Origin: Hydractinia symbiolongicarpus
Taxonomy: Eukaryota; Cnidaria; Hydrozoa; Anthoathecata; Hydractiniidae
Assembly: GCF_029227915.1 (NCBI RefSeq)
Contig: NC_079877.1
Span: 24,889,851-24,953,850, forward strand
DNA length: 64,000 bases
Direction of reading: 5' to 3'
Below the pieces are notes generated by a model. It had not been told where the DNA came from. It saw only the letters and a program-made list of their open reading frames with translations, and did not search any database. Shown here piece after piece: positions 25,301-37,891 of the stretch; the stretch's first letter is position 1; each line of letters starts with the position of its first letter. Position numbers and translations under genes: made by a program.

Positions 25301-26384
25301 TGAGGATAAGTCTTCTTTTAATTTTTGTCCCAGTAGGAGGTAAAATTTATACATAAAGGTTTTTTTGTATACAATGTTCAATGGTTTATTAAAGTATGTG
25401 GCGCAACGAAGTGTAACATTTATTAAAAGTCATCTTTGGAATTGGTGTTTTAAAGTTATTGCTCAGCACCTTTTTCCCCTAAGTAATACCTAAACGAGTG
25501 GTTGAATTATTTTTGCAACTTTTTGTTGTTTTGGCGCCTCTTAGAGACAAATTATTTGCTAAAAAACATTTCTGCTGTGTCATGAAAAAACAACAGATCA
25601 AATTTCTAATTTAGCAAGTTTTGACAAAACTTGTTATAATTAAGTTCGCGCGAATTTACGTCTGAAAGCGTTCTTGCTGTTTTCATTTCACCCCGTTATA
25701 TTGTACTTCAGTCGCGTTTACTTGCTAACTCGATATGCTACCTCAAATATCTAATGAGTAAAATCTATGTTTATCAATAGCTTGTGATGTTAAAGAACAA
25801 ACCGTGTTGACCTTTATAATAAATATAACCTGTACTCAGTCTCCCTGAGTATAAGATAATAAAGCATGCACGGGGGTGTTGCGATAATTTTTAGTGTGTT
25901 CGCTGCTCAACTTTTTGCATATTTAATCGGAAAATATTTATTTAATCATATATTAATTTTTTTTTCATGTAAGAAGAACTATCACTAAGAATGAAAGCGT
26001 ATTTATTATTAAATTTTTTACCTTACTAAAGATAAATAATTTATTTTAATATTCAACGTACAAACCCCCTGAAATGCATAAACTAGACAGTTAGCAAATA
26101 TGTCAATTTCTTTTATTATGGAGGGTTTTTATTGTATTGTTATGTTTTGTTAATATCAACATAAGTTGAAAACACACCCGATCAAGAAACCGTTATTAAA
26201 ATCAACCAACACTAATATTGAACATCAGTTCAAAAAATAATCTCGTCGGAAGAACACACGTTCTACACGGATTCCGATTCAACTTCGAATCATTATCGGA
26301 ACTTCGAGAGAAACAGTTCACAAGCAAAGATAGAAAGACTAAAGCCATCATCACAAGGGCAGCGAGGGCAAAACCAAAGGTGTT

Positions 26385-26503
26385 TTTATAAAAACCAGGG
26401 ACAAAATCCTTGGCCGTACGAAATAAAACAGAGGACTTCTTAAATGCAAGGATAGGTCGAAAATTACCAGCTTGGAATATAGTGCAGCAAGCTAAAATTT
26501 TTG
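26385..26503 (+). other. Possible 5' non-coding exon of the Ovo-like gene
   Basis: The segment ends in a consensus splice donor (TTTTTG then GTAAGTTTT at 26504). The next plausible acceptor in the same orientation is TTTATTTAG at 27728-27736, just before the Ovo start codon. The reading frame lacks an ATG, so an untranslated leader exon or the N-terminus of a longer isoform are both possible. Only splice-site logic supports this. Confidence 0.3.
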
Positions 26504-27775
26504 GTAAGTTTTTTGTTGTTCAATATTTAGTTATTTATTTCTATTTTTTTTCAACTCTTAATTTTGCTTATTTGTGTGAATGCAGTTGTGTTTTAAATTT
26601 CTTATATTTACTTTATTTACTTTTTACGTTTCTCTATTTTTTTATTTCTTCATTCTTTCTTTCTTTCTTTCTTTCTTTCTTATTTTTATCTATCTTTAAG
26701 TCAGTGCCTTAGAAGGAACCAAAAACCCTTCTTAGTTGTGTTGATTTTGCATAATATTTTTCAATTTAAACTTTCCTTTATCAGGATTTTTATTTATTTT
26801 TTTCTTATTTATTTGAATTTTTTTTATTGTTGCTGATTTATTTATTTATATATTTATTTATTTACATCATTTTTTGCCTTCCTTGACAATCAAAGATAAA
26901 ATTGCTGACAAATAAGAATTGTTATTGACATTTTTTACATAATGGCACCACAATAAAAAATGTTTTTAACTTAAGCAAAAAAAAAAAAAAATAGTTTGAT
27001 TTAATTAGAAAAAGGTCTGTTCTCGGGTTTATTGTCAATGACTAATGAACAGTGAACGAACAATGAATGCCGGAAAGTCCCCTGCTGTGATATTTCTTTC
27101 TCGACGATTAAAAAATTAACAAGCAACAATCAGAAAAAAAAAAAGAAATGGACCAGGAATTTAACTCGATTATTTTCAAATTTAAAAGAGCAAGAGCATG
27201 TCTAAAAAAATACGGTTACGTCAACTTGCCTTGTTTATTCATTATACTCTTCATATGTAACGGTGCTTGACTTGTTTATTCAACTCTTCAAATAACATTT
27301 AAAACGTCATTACTCCAACTTATACAATTAAATTTGGTTTTCCCACTCGAGTTGTGTTTCGTAATAAAAATAAATATTAACCGCTGGCTAAAGCAGTTTT
27401 AAAGGAAAGTTTGGGAATCTTATAAAGAGGCTGTTTTTGTGTGGTGGGCTTATTTTTTCATGAAAATACTTGAAATTGACACTTCTTTTATCCGCTGACC
27501 GCAAGGTATTGAATCAATGAAAGTACCATGTCATGTTATGGCTATTTTTAAATGTTTTTTCCTCTCACAACTTAGAGTTTGTTATTCTTTTGAAAATAAT
27601 CCATTTAATTCCTCACTATCGTAAAAACAAAGTCAATTTCGCCGTTTGGATAAAAATAGCAATTACCTAAGTAAAATATTTTTTAGACAAACAAAAAAAA
27701 TATAGGCAATAAATAGTGTTTGTTTTCTTTATTTAGATTCAACAAAATAGACTGCAAAACAAGAAAGTAACCAAA
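26504..27775. other. Intron or upstream region of the Ovo-like gene
   Basis: The stretch is very T-rich with a TTTC microsatellite near 26652-26680 and repeated TTTATTTATT. No coding signal is seen. An acceptor-like pyrimidine tract and AG precede the start codon by about 40 bp. Confidence 0.4.
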
Positions 27776-28953
27776 ATGGCATTTAGCAGACAATTGATGG
27801 ACGACTTTCCAGCATTATCGCACATCCCAAAACTCCCAAATTTTCCATTCTATGACAAACTCTCATCTTCAGCATACGTACCACCACCACCACACGTTCC
27901 TTTACCCGGCATGTCGGTATTTTCAAACAAACGTCGTCACAGCGAAGTCGACTTGTCCATGCCGCCGGTAAAATTTCAGAAAATATCGCCACCAATTTCA
28001 CCCATTGCGCCATTACCTTCATCTCATGATTGTTCGGTGGATTGTCGTTACTGCTCAAGCCTGACTAATTTGGATATCGCGGCTTTCTATTGGTCCATGT
28101 TAGCAATGCGTGATTATCCACAAATCAAAGCGCACTCTGAAGGTCGAATGGATTTAAAAATCCCTACTCCTCCTTCACCTACAGCTAGCATCGACTTTTC
28201 TAAGCCACCCAGTCCGTCCGGGAGTTTGTCTAGCATGGATTCTGAGCCACTGTCACCCACTTCCTCGGTGACAAGTGAAGGCTCAAGCAATAATTTGGGT
28301 ACAAGATACAAATGTCAAGTATGCCAGAAGTCGTATTCTCACCCACGACTCTTAAATCGTCACTTGCAGTCTCACACGCCATATAAAAAACACCATTGCC
28401 CTCGCTGCCGAAAAGGATTTAACGACGCTTTTGACTTAAAGCGTCACATTAGAACACACACCGGCATCAAACCATTTCAATGCCACTTGTGCGACAAATC
28501 GTTCACGCAGGTAGGAAGTTACTTACTTTCTTTATAAAATTTTTTGTACTCAAAAAAATGTTGAAGTGATTCACAAAGTATAAATAAACACTGTTTGTAC
28601 GGAAAATACGATTCAGAAACTCCACTAATAATATCTTTTAATACCGTTGCATAAATATTTACATCCGGAAAAATAAAATTTATTTTTACTATGAGTCACG
28701 GGAAAAATGGATTGTTTTTTTTTTGACAAACACTACATTAGCTTATAACCTTTTTTAAAAAAATTTCCTTCGTTTTCTATTTCAGAGATGCTCTCTAGAA
28801 GCTCACTTAACTCGCGTACACAACGTTTCGCATAAGTTCGGCTTCCGTGAACGTCGACCAAAGCTTTTCGTCTGCGAAGACTGTGGTGTCACTTTCCCTG
28901 ACAATAATACATTCCGTCAGCACGAGAAGGATTTAAAGTGCGTCAAAAAGTAA
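27776..28953 (+). CDS. ovo: Ovo-like zinc-finger transcription factor, two coding exons
   Basis: Coding exons 27776-28510 and 28786-28953 (donor CAG/GTAGG, acceptor TTTCAG) give 300 residues. The N-terminal half is Pro/Ser-rich and probably disordered, with a small Cys cluster near residues 86-93. The C-terminal half has four zinc fingers at about C180-H200, C208-H228, C236-H257 and C275-C297. The phrases KGFNDAFDLKRHIRTHTG, DKSFTQRCSLEAHL and RERRPKLFVCEDCG are diagnostic of OVO/OVOL factors, which repress or activate transcription in epithelia and germ cells. The fourth finger ends in Cys rather than His. The intron splits the third finger after SFTQ. Paralogue and isoform assignment cannot be made from this window. 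Confidence 0.92.
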
Positions 28954-31437
28954 AATACTACGGTATCGAACATAAGTGTTAAATGTCTTATATGTTTGTG
29001 TTAAATCCGGTTACTTAGCTACATAGCCTGAAAAGAAGGGTACCGGATGCGTTTGTGTGGGTATTTTCCAACGTGTTCGTGTTTCGTGATTGTCACTGTA
29101 TGTCTGTGATAAATTGGAAAATACTGTGATTGTAGATCCCATACTCCCAATGTAAATATACCCTTATACCTTTACTAGTTTATAGTTAAAAGTTTATATA
29201 CATATGACAAATGTGGAACAAGCACCTAGGTTGAGTACTGTATTTTATGACTTATATTAAGTCTTGTAATAGTAACTCAACTAATTTGCCTTTTCGGGCA
29301 AGCTCTATTGTAATTTGGTAGTTTTTAAGAATACTTTGTTTTGCCAGCCAACACGGATATTGCTTCATTAAATTGTTGAGACCTTAAAACAATATCCAAG
29401 CTGGCAATCATGACAAAATATTTTTTCATTACATATATACTAAAGTAGTATTTTGATTGGTATTTTAAAATTTTAGTGTTATTGGGTTATTTCGGTATGG
29501 AATGATTCTCACCGTTAGTTCGGCCTGTTTAGGAGGTAACTCATTAAATTGGTATAAAAGTCACAAAATGACGTTGTCAAGATATTGACTGTGCAATAAA
29601 TCGTCACTATCTTCTGATCTTGACAGTGGATCAGGGAAAAAACATCAATAGCATTGTAAACAACGCCTTAACTCTCCTTCGTAGAATTTCAGTAATTAAT
29701 TTAACACATTACACACTGTTTAATTAATTGGAAAAATTCGTACGATGGAGAGCAATGCTTATTAATAATAGGGTAGCCTTGAGTAACTTTCAAATTCCCC
29801 GCAGTCATTTTTAGTTAAATCGGTTTGTGGACAGGGTTTTATCTTTTTAATTTTCACAAAACAACGGTTTCTCTGTCAATCTTTCCATCTGAAGGATTAA
29901 AATGGTACCATTTAATTTCGTTGACAAAAATTTATCTCCATAACAACGCAAACAAGGCGATCTAACGGTGGTTACACGAATAATCTTATCTAACCGTATT
30001 GTTCTTTTAATAATATTTTCTATTTTCCAAAGTCATTAAATCTTTTGTACAAACATTTTAATTCTGTTTAAAGCCTATTTGCGATTCGCTTTAACCCATG
30101 AGCAAAACTTCCAACGGTTCTCTTTAATCAGAAAAGCAAATTATTGACTTAATGAGGCAAAATAAGACAAATCTTTTGATCAACAGATGTATGATTATAC
30201 TTAAAGGATTAACATCCCCATACATGCTTATAGTATGTCTTTTCTTGTTAACACCAGAAAGAAAGAACGCACCTTTGAGTCACCAGACATGAAAGAAACG
30301 CGCTTGCTTTTGTGACGTAGTGTTGTTGTTTTTTCACTTCAAGCTCATTGATTCTTTATATCGTTGATTTTTTTGTCGTTTATATATAAATTAAAAAGTA
30401 TTTTAACAAAATGTGGAAACATTCTTTATAGCAGTTCATTTTTATACTCTATGTTAGAGGACAGTTTGGACTTTGTAGTTTTGTAATTTTTTATATAAAA
30501 TATGTAATTATATATATGAAAGGTGTACACACAGAGAAGTTGCTACAACTTTGCAAACACAGGAACACTTTTGGCAATGACGAACATGACTCGTACTGAC
30601 ATAGCTGTAAATACCGTCAGAATAAATAAATAAGTAAATTAAAAAATAAAAACAAATTCGTGACAATTTTACACACGGTACACGTCACAGATAGTCACGC
30701 CTTAGCTTTTGTTTTTAACAATGTCCAGTTCAATGTCCAGCCTTGTTTTTTCAATTTGACGCAGACTATTTCCAAAATACAAACAATTCTATTTACTTTT
30801 AACAACTAACTCACTGAACAAATAACAAAAAAAACGACGACGACAACAACAATGACGATGACACGTCGGCGACGACAGCAATGACATTGACGACGGCAAC
30901 GACAATGTCATTAACGACAACTATTTTACTACCGTTTGCAACATCTCTCTGTGTGTTTATTTTAATGGTGATTTTAATATCATTTTTATGGTAAAGTTTA
31001 GCAGGTTAGTTTATCAGTAACATATATGAACGGGTTTATATAAATATAAAAAAAAAATACCAAAAAAATGATAAATTTTTAAAAAAAATGTTTGAAAAAA
31101 AAAGTTTGTAGTAATTAATAACATTTTTGTAACTTTTTATATCGTAAAACATGTATACTCTGTAAAACTGGTGTTTTATTTCGTTTTCCTGTAAGAACAT
31201 GGACGTATCTCCTAGCGACCACGTCAGCAATTTTCATGACATTAAGATGGTAGTGTTATCAGAATTTTAATGATTAATAAAAAAAATTGTCAGTCACGAA
31301 AAAAGAAGCCAGTTTGTTCAGAACTAACAGCTAAACATGTTTTTTCTTTTTCTTATATTTTTGTTAGCTTTTTGGTTCTTTAGATTTCTTTGTAGATTAA
31401 TGATTATTCTAGAAAATTAAGTATTTTATGCCTAAGC
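28954..31437. other. Ovo 3' region and intergenic DNA
   Basis: No gene is visible. The left part is probably the long Ovo 3' untranslated region. An AATAAATAAATAAG cluster lies near 30620. A degenerate GACGA-rich simple repeat spans about 30833-30920. Confidence 0.5.
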
Positions 31438-32063
31438 AAAAACAACTGGGTTTGAAAATTATTTTGTTGCCTGCCTTCTTATCTTTGACAACGTCAGCAA
31501 TGTCCGTAATGGTAGCGTTTTCGGAATCCTTATTGGTTGTTAAAGAGTTGTCTGTTTGCAATTCTTCGAGTTTGACTCGTCCAAGAATCCAAAGCTGCCA
31601 AAATATAAATATTACGACCAGAAAAAAATATAATACGCCTCTACATTACTGTAAGCTGCGGTTAAGAACGTCTTATTGAAAAGACGCCTTTATTGCTTCA
31701 AAACCTATTGAAGACATCTCTGCTTTTTTCAGAAGTGGTAAAAATTGAACAATATCTTCAACAATGAATTACTACTTGATGCTTCATAAAGCTATGAATT
31801 ACAAAATTTTAACGCTCATATTCACTCTATATAAGCTGTTTAATTAAGTGAGTATGCGTAAATATGCTTTCAGCTTCTTCGAGGATTCTGTCTATATAAA
31901 GAAGCATTTCAACCCTTCTCCTTAACGATAGTGGCAAGTTTTTGTCTTAGTTCATATTCTGTAGTTGTAAGTTGTTCTAAAATCTCCCTGAAAAATTCGT
32001 TGATAGTCGAACTGGTCGCTGATAAGAAGCCAGGCAAAGAAAATGTCAAACCCAGTTGTTTTT
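31438..32063. mobile_element. 626-bp imperfect inverted-repeat element
   Basis: The left arm (31438-31483) and right arm (32021-32063) are reverse complements over about 43-46 nt with a few differences; the outer 18 nt, AAAAACAACTGGGTTTGA, match exactly. No transposase is present. Possible short flanking matches (AGC) are not decisive. It is best read as a MITE or foldback element. Confidence 0.65.
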
Positions 32064-35000
32064 AGCTCACTAGTATATTTTTCTATTCTAGAATGATCAT
32101 TCAACTACGAAGAAAATCTTAAGAATTATATTGCTAACAAAAGTTGAAGATAAAGAAAAAAATGTTAAGTTTCTGGGTCTGGAAAAAGTGATTTCTTAAT
32201 TGTGTAACTAAAATTTCTTATGCAACAGGGAACACGAAGTAACTTTTTTTAGGCGATTGTAACAAAATTACGTTAATTACTATAGCTTAAAATCGTAAAC
32301 CTGTGTCGCCAATGTTAGCTTTTGTTAATTTTGTTGGCAGTAACAAGATCAAAAATTAAATCCAATTGATTTTGTATCTTGTTATTGGTAACAAAAAAAT
32401 GTTACTTCTTGAAAAAAAGAATTAGTTATAAAAAATATATACGTGGCGCCATCCTCAACAAAAACTCTGAGTCAACATTTTTGCATTCCACCAATCAGAA
32501 TAAAATAATTATGACGCATGGTTTTTCCTTATTGTGATGGGAATGTTACTTATTGCACAGATTCGTGGCGACATAATAAATTTACAGGCGATTCTAACAA
32601 TTCGGATTTGCTATAATCGCTTAAAAATATTGACTCATACCCCAGTGGCTTTATAAACTTCATCAGAAATTGAGCAAAATTTTTTATTCAAACAAAGGTG
32701 GCTTTGGCCAACCCGAAAATTAGATCATATGTTGTTTATTTAAGTTGGTCCTAACAACTGAATCCTGAGAAAAATTGGTTATTGTCTCTTATTTCACAGA
32801 CAAAGAAAAGAGGCAATATGTCTCCGACTTGCTTTATAGGACTTGGTTAATTAACTTGGTTAATTCAATATTACATGCATCAATATGATGCAAAAAATGT
32901 CATAACTTGATAGCATCAATGGCTGTCTCCTGTAAAGCCAAAATGTCAGAACAACATAATTACATTTAATTCTGCAATAAATCATCAATTACCGAAATTT
33001 TTGAAAGATAAATAATCTATGGTTGGTACTATTAAAAACAGGCATGGCAACATATGTGAAATTGTTTAGCAAGAAAACCAAAATTCTTGACTCCCTAGCT
33101 AAACGCTAAGCGTAGTTAAGATAATGAGCCGACGAAACTATGTAAGAAAAACATATCCTGTTTGGTTGAATCAACTTCCTGTTCTTGAAAAACATTACAA
33201 GCCTTTACTAATACACGTTTGAGGAAACAGTGTCATTGATAGTAATATCAACATCAATACCTTTGTCAGTCAAAAAATTCCCTAGTCTTGATTTCATGTT
33301 GTAAATATTTGCTCAGAATTACTCAAACATTAAAAACAAAGCACTATTGTTATAAATAAAACAATATCATAATCTGTGGATTGATCCGAAGCAGTAGGAG
33401 GCAATGATTAGATCCTTTATGGGTATTGTTTCCCATGGCAGTAGCTAAAATAATGGGTAGATACACAACAAAAGAGTTCTGTCAGATAACATGAAGTCGT
33501 GACATACGTGCTTTATTAAGCATTGAGAAACAAAAAAGAGATAAAACATGTGATACCATTAAGTTTATTGTAGCTGAAATGCAAACAGGGGGTCTAGCAG
33601 GTCTTGAAAACGTTGAAAACTTCTGAATTTAAACAAGCGCCTTTAAATACCTGGAAGTATATAATTTTAAAAAACCCTGACATCCTTTGTAATGCAATAT
33701 AAAGTTAAAATAATTAAGTCATGATACTATGGTTTTTTTTGCTAAGACTTTTTAAGGAGTAAAAATTCTAATTCAAACAAGAAACATAAAAGTCACGATA
33801 TTACTCTATAAATAATATTTCAATAAATTTTCTGTTACAAAAAATCTAATTGGATATGTATCATGATATCCAGCAACTGAAAATATGTATTGTAGTTAAA
33901 TATCTTCCAACCGAGAGCATTGCTGAGAAATAAACTAAAAAGTTCGTTTCGTGAGTTTCACAGGATATTTGTTTTGTTGGAATTTGTTGGTGTATTTTAA
34001 ACTCATGTCTTATTTGCTTGTAATTCTTTTGTTGCCATGACAAATTAAAAACACACTGCTAAAGCATTTACAAACAGTCGGAACACCACAAAATCGCCGC
34101 CACGTGCAATAAGAATGCCATTTCCAGCTAGACATGGCTGGTTTAGACATAACATTTTAATACCATTTTAATTGTGTCTGTTACGTTTTCGTTTTATTGA
34201 AATTGGTTTTAATAACTGGTATAATTAGTTTGAAATTGGTCTCGAATTGGTGTATTAAAGATTAAGGTTCCAGGGAGGTCTACACAAGAACACTTAAGTA
34301 AAACAACCAAAACAACCAAAGCGAGCACATGTAAGGAAAATATAATATGAAAAGATTAGCTATAAAAATAGCTTAAAATATTACAAGCAAAATTGCTTAA
34401 GTTCGGTGGAAGTTAATGACACGACAAAAAAAAACAGTAAACTTTTTACACAACGCATTAGTTAAATATTTTCTCTTTCATCCCGTCCCGCTTTCCTGAT
34501 TGAACTCAAAATATACATATTAATAGACCACTTGACTCTGATCCCTTTAAGCTGTTTTGAAGGAAGTCTTCAACTTAACACACTTTAAAATGTTCAGGTA
34601 CTTCTGAAAACTTATTTATTATGCCTGAAGTGGTCTTTACAAAAATATTTTTTATGACACCCGTGAAAAGAGATTATTTACATTTTCCCATCTTTATTAA
34701 ACAAATCCGTATCACAAACCCGTTTTTCCTAAGGGCAAGAGGCAGGGAGGGGCATAGGGACGGGCATTGTAAGGGGTATTTGGAGCAACATTGGGAGGGG
34801 CATGGGGGATCTATTCCGTATTAGCAAATAATTGGAGGTGTGGTGTCTCCTAATCCTCTAGCCCCTAGGTTTGTACTGCCCTGGTAACAAATAAAAACAA
34901 AGTAATAATGATGTTAAAACGAATTGTATGCAGGGAGAAAAAAATATTGATTCTCCCCAAGAATGATATCAGATGATAGAAAGAGTAATAATTGCGCTTG

Positions 35001-37563
35001 TATAAATGGGTATCATTTACGCGGATGAATTTTTGACGAATGGTACCAACGTGACTTCTCTACACTTTTAAGAATTAGTACACACCACACACACACACAC
35101 ACACACAACAAAAGCAGTTATGTAACCGTCGACCACAAATTTCTGTCTGCGTGTTGTGCTTGCCGCAGATTATCGTAAGTGTCTTTCAGTTATTTTAGGA
35201 AAATGATTTTACTTTCTGATCGGAGACAGATTACTGAGCAAAATAGTGGAAAGTCCTTATAATTTTTAGTTTTAACAAACTTTTAAATACGTTTTTAAGT
35301 GGTATAAGAATTCTTTAAAGGCACAATACTAGAAAAAATAAGAATAAAAACCAGCCTGGTTAGAAATTTGATATTCTTATATAAAAAAAATTAAATCGTT
35401 TTTTGCCATAATTTATTTATGGTTCTTAAGTTTCTGTATGGAATATAAATTTTTTTTCACAATTTTAGCCTTGACAAGAGCTTTAAGGAAAACAGTTATT
35501 ATTAAGGTGATCAAACTATCCCGTTAGACATGTTCGAAATAATGAAACAGTTTATAAAGAACATGTGTAGCAGTTTTTAGCAACGTATTTGCAGATAGTA
35601 AAACAAAAAAATAGCATAGGTGAATATTTATCATAGCACATCCGTATTTCATTCTTAACAGAGAATGCTTCACACCGATCATACCTCTGATCATGACGGG
35701 CGAGTAAAATGCGTGTAAGTCATATTGTAGAAGAACTGCTTTGTTCATCACTAACATACTGCCTGCCAGTTAGCAAGATTCGATCCGCAGTCCCCAGAAC
35801 TGGGAGCCGCAGAAAAGTTAGCATTGGCCACAACATCATGGCTACTTTGCGTTTAAATCTTAGAATATATTTCTTCTTTAATATTTTTGACTAAGTACTG
35901 CGCCATTTTTTATGAAGAATTTATAGAATTAAAGAAGTATGTAATCGTTTCTTGTTAAGGTTTTGTAAGAACCAACAGCATTACACTTAAGCAGATTAAC
36001 TAAGAATTACAATGATCTATTGTGATGAGGTGAGATTTTTCCATGCTCATTGTGCCCACTTAACCGTAATGGATAGTTGTTGACATATTTTGCATACTCG
36101 ACGTCAATATTTTGTAAAATGCTCCGTAATGATCCAACCTAACGGTTCTTGTGAAGAATTTTTTTAACTATTAAATATCGTTCCAGCTAATTCATTTTTT
36201 CTTTTTTGCTGTCATTTGATTTGTGACTTCCTCTGTTGTAATATTATTTGTTGACATAAGATGTACCTGGGAAAATAGAATGTACGTACCGTTTCTTTTT
36301 CAGTAGTTCAGCTGCCCACAAAGCCGTTAAGGCTTTTCATCTTAGATTTAAATACCTTATTTTTTTGGCTAAAATGCTTATTCTAGGATAATTATTTACT
36401 TACAAAAGAATCTGAAGAACAATAAAAAATAAAAACGAAAAAAAATGTTGGTCTATTTAATTTGTAACCAAATCTACTTTAAAGTTTAAAGAATGGTAGT
36501 TAAGGTGCATGTTGAACCTCAAAAGAAGGTCCTGTAGCATCCCTACATGCGAATGAAACGCATGTAGAGAAGAGGAAAAAAAAGATTTAACGGCCGTTTA
36601 TTGAGAACAACATTCAGATAAATCTACTGATTTTTTTAAATGGCAAATTTTTGGCGATATGCTGAGCATTTATTTATCGGTTAAGAAATAGTCTTTACTT
36701 GATTGCTTAAGACCAAGACGTGTTCGTGTTTATTGCCACCTACTTTTGCTACCGCAAAATGATTTCCAACTAATGAAGTCCTCTACCCTCCTACCCTCCT
36801 ACACGGATTCATCGAATAATATAATAAGCATGCTTCCTTTGTCGTTGTTATTTTTGTACAAACACAACTGGCCGATTTTGTGTTAAAAATGCACGAAATA
36901 TTTTCGGCTAAAACAGTAAATGCGATATATTATTCTCTAGAGTAATGGTCACATGTTGTCCCTACAGAGCAAATTCAATACCTAATGCTAACAGTGACGA
37001 CAACCGAATTCCGGTGAATTTTGAACGGGCTAACGGCTAGTCCATTATGTTTTTCACCAAAATAATGTTGTTTGTGTGTCGTAATGAGAAAACGTATAAA
37101 TTACGTGTTGCTGTCATGATAATCATATTGACTTTGCAGACATTGTGACATCAATCAGAGTCAAAATGAGACAGCAGTAAAGTGTTTAATCTGTTTCCTG
37201 TATGCGCAGCATTAATTGAAAAAACATTTTGAAATACAGTATTTTCCCTTATCAACGGACACTCCAAAATGGCGGACATCTTTGGTTAACGGAAATACTT
37301 CATTGCAACCGTTAAATTCTGGTTAAACTTCGGTTCAAAGTCTCTAGAACACTTTTTAAAAAAGCGGACAAGGAATGCCATTTTTGTTGACGTTAGATTA
37401 ATTGCAAAGACGGTGGTTGACATATTGAGTTTGCACAGATGGCTTAACCTTTCTTTGACTTCCTTTAATATTATGTTGTTTACTCGAAACATCCGCTGAC
37501 CGAGTCTTGATTTTTTGAAAACAATTCTTTACATATTTCAGTTGAGTAATGCCACTTTTTGTG
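32064..37563. other. Gene-poor DNA left of the Polinton
   Basis: No convincing gene is visible in 5.5 kb. There is a CA microsatellite at about 35079-35106 and a perfect 9-bp-stem hairpin at 36543-36567 (CTACATGCG and CGCATGTAG). The segment near 35760-35840 weakly resembles a degenerate tRNA-like repeat but is not callable. Confidence 0.5.
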
Positions 37564-37569
37564 GCAAGA
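37564..37569. repeat. Left target-site duplication of the Polinton
   Basis: GCAAGA here is repeated at 52518-52523 just outside the right terminus. The terminal A is ambiguous between the duplication and the AG-starting terminus. Polintons normally make 6-bp duplications. Confidence 0.8.
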
Positions 37570-37830
37570 GTAGTAGTAGGGAGTGATTATAGGTACATTT
37601 CTTTCCTCATACACCTTTTAATCACAAAATCCCCGCTTCCACCACCACCTCATCCCAAAAGAGAATAAAACGAAATCATATACTGATATCAACACATAGT
37701 AATAATAATAATATGCCAATAACCAACACATACTCATATTAATGCAAATAATCATATATAATATGACATCATCAACGCATGCGCAATAGCATACAGAATA
37801 TGAGTAAGGGAAATTCCCTAATTATTCAAT
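37569..37830. repeat. Left terminal inverted repeat of the Polinton
   Basis: This arm aligns with the reverse complement of the right terminus over about 262 bp with scattered substitutions. It contains an NRF1-like CGCATGCGCA at 37776-37785 and a diverged CRE-like TGACATCA just before it. The inner boundary is approximate, where similarity fades after GGGAAATTCCCTAATTATTC. Confidence 0.88.
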
Positions 37831-37891
37831 CCTTGACCAAATTAAAAAAAAAAATGCTGGTTAGAATGCAATCAGTAAAATATATAATACC

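Larger units (their letters stand above)
18964..26384. other. Gene-poor DNA with dispersed repeats
   Basis: No convincing coding sequence is visible in this 7.4-kb stretch beyond short chance ORFs. It contains an AACCTCGTTCCTAGG repeat end (20142-20156), a retroelement-like tail (20772-20906), a GTT-rich microsatellite (about 20938-21010) and a 230-bp MITE (22162-22391). The NAA50 3' untranslated region occupies its left edge. Confidence 0.5.

Noticed and set aside
26410-26712. 100-residue plus-strand ORF
   Set aside because: It has no ATG and runs into a poly-T/TTTC microsatellite; only the splice donor inside it is of interest.
27783-28058. 91-residue minus-strand ORF
   Set aside because: It is antisense to the Ovo N-terminal exon and has no protein features.
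35760-35840. Possible tRNA gene or SINE (GATCGAATCT-like B box on the minus strand)
   Set aside because: The B box deviates from consensus at several positions and no A box or cloverleaf fits.
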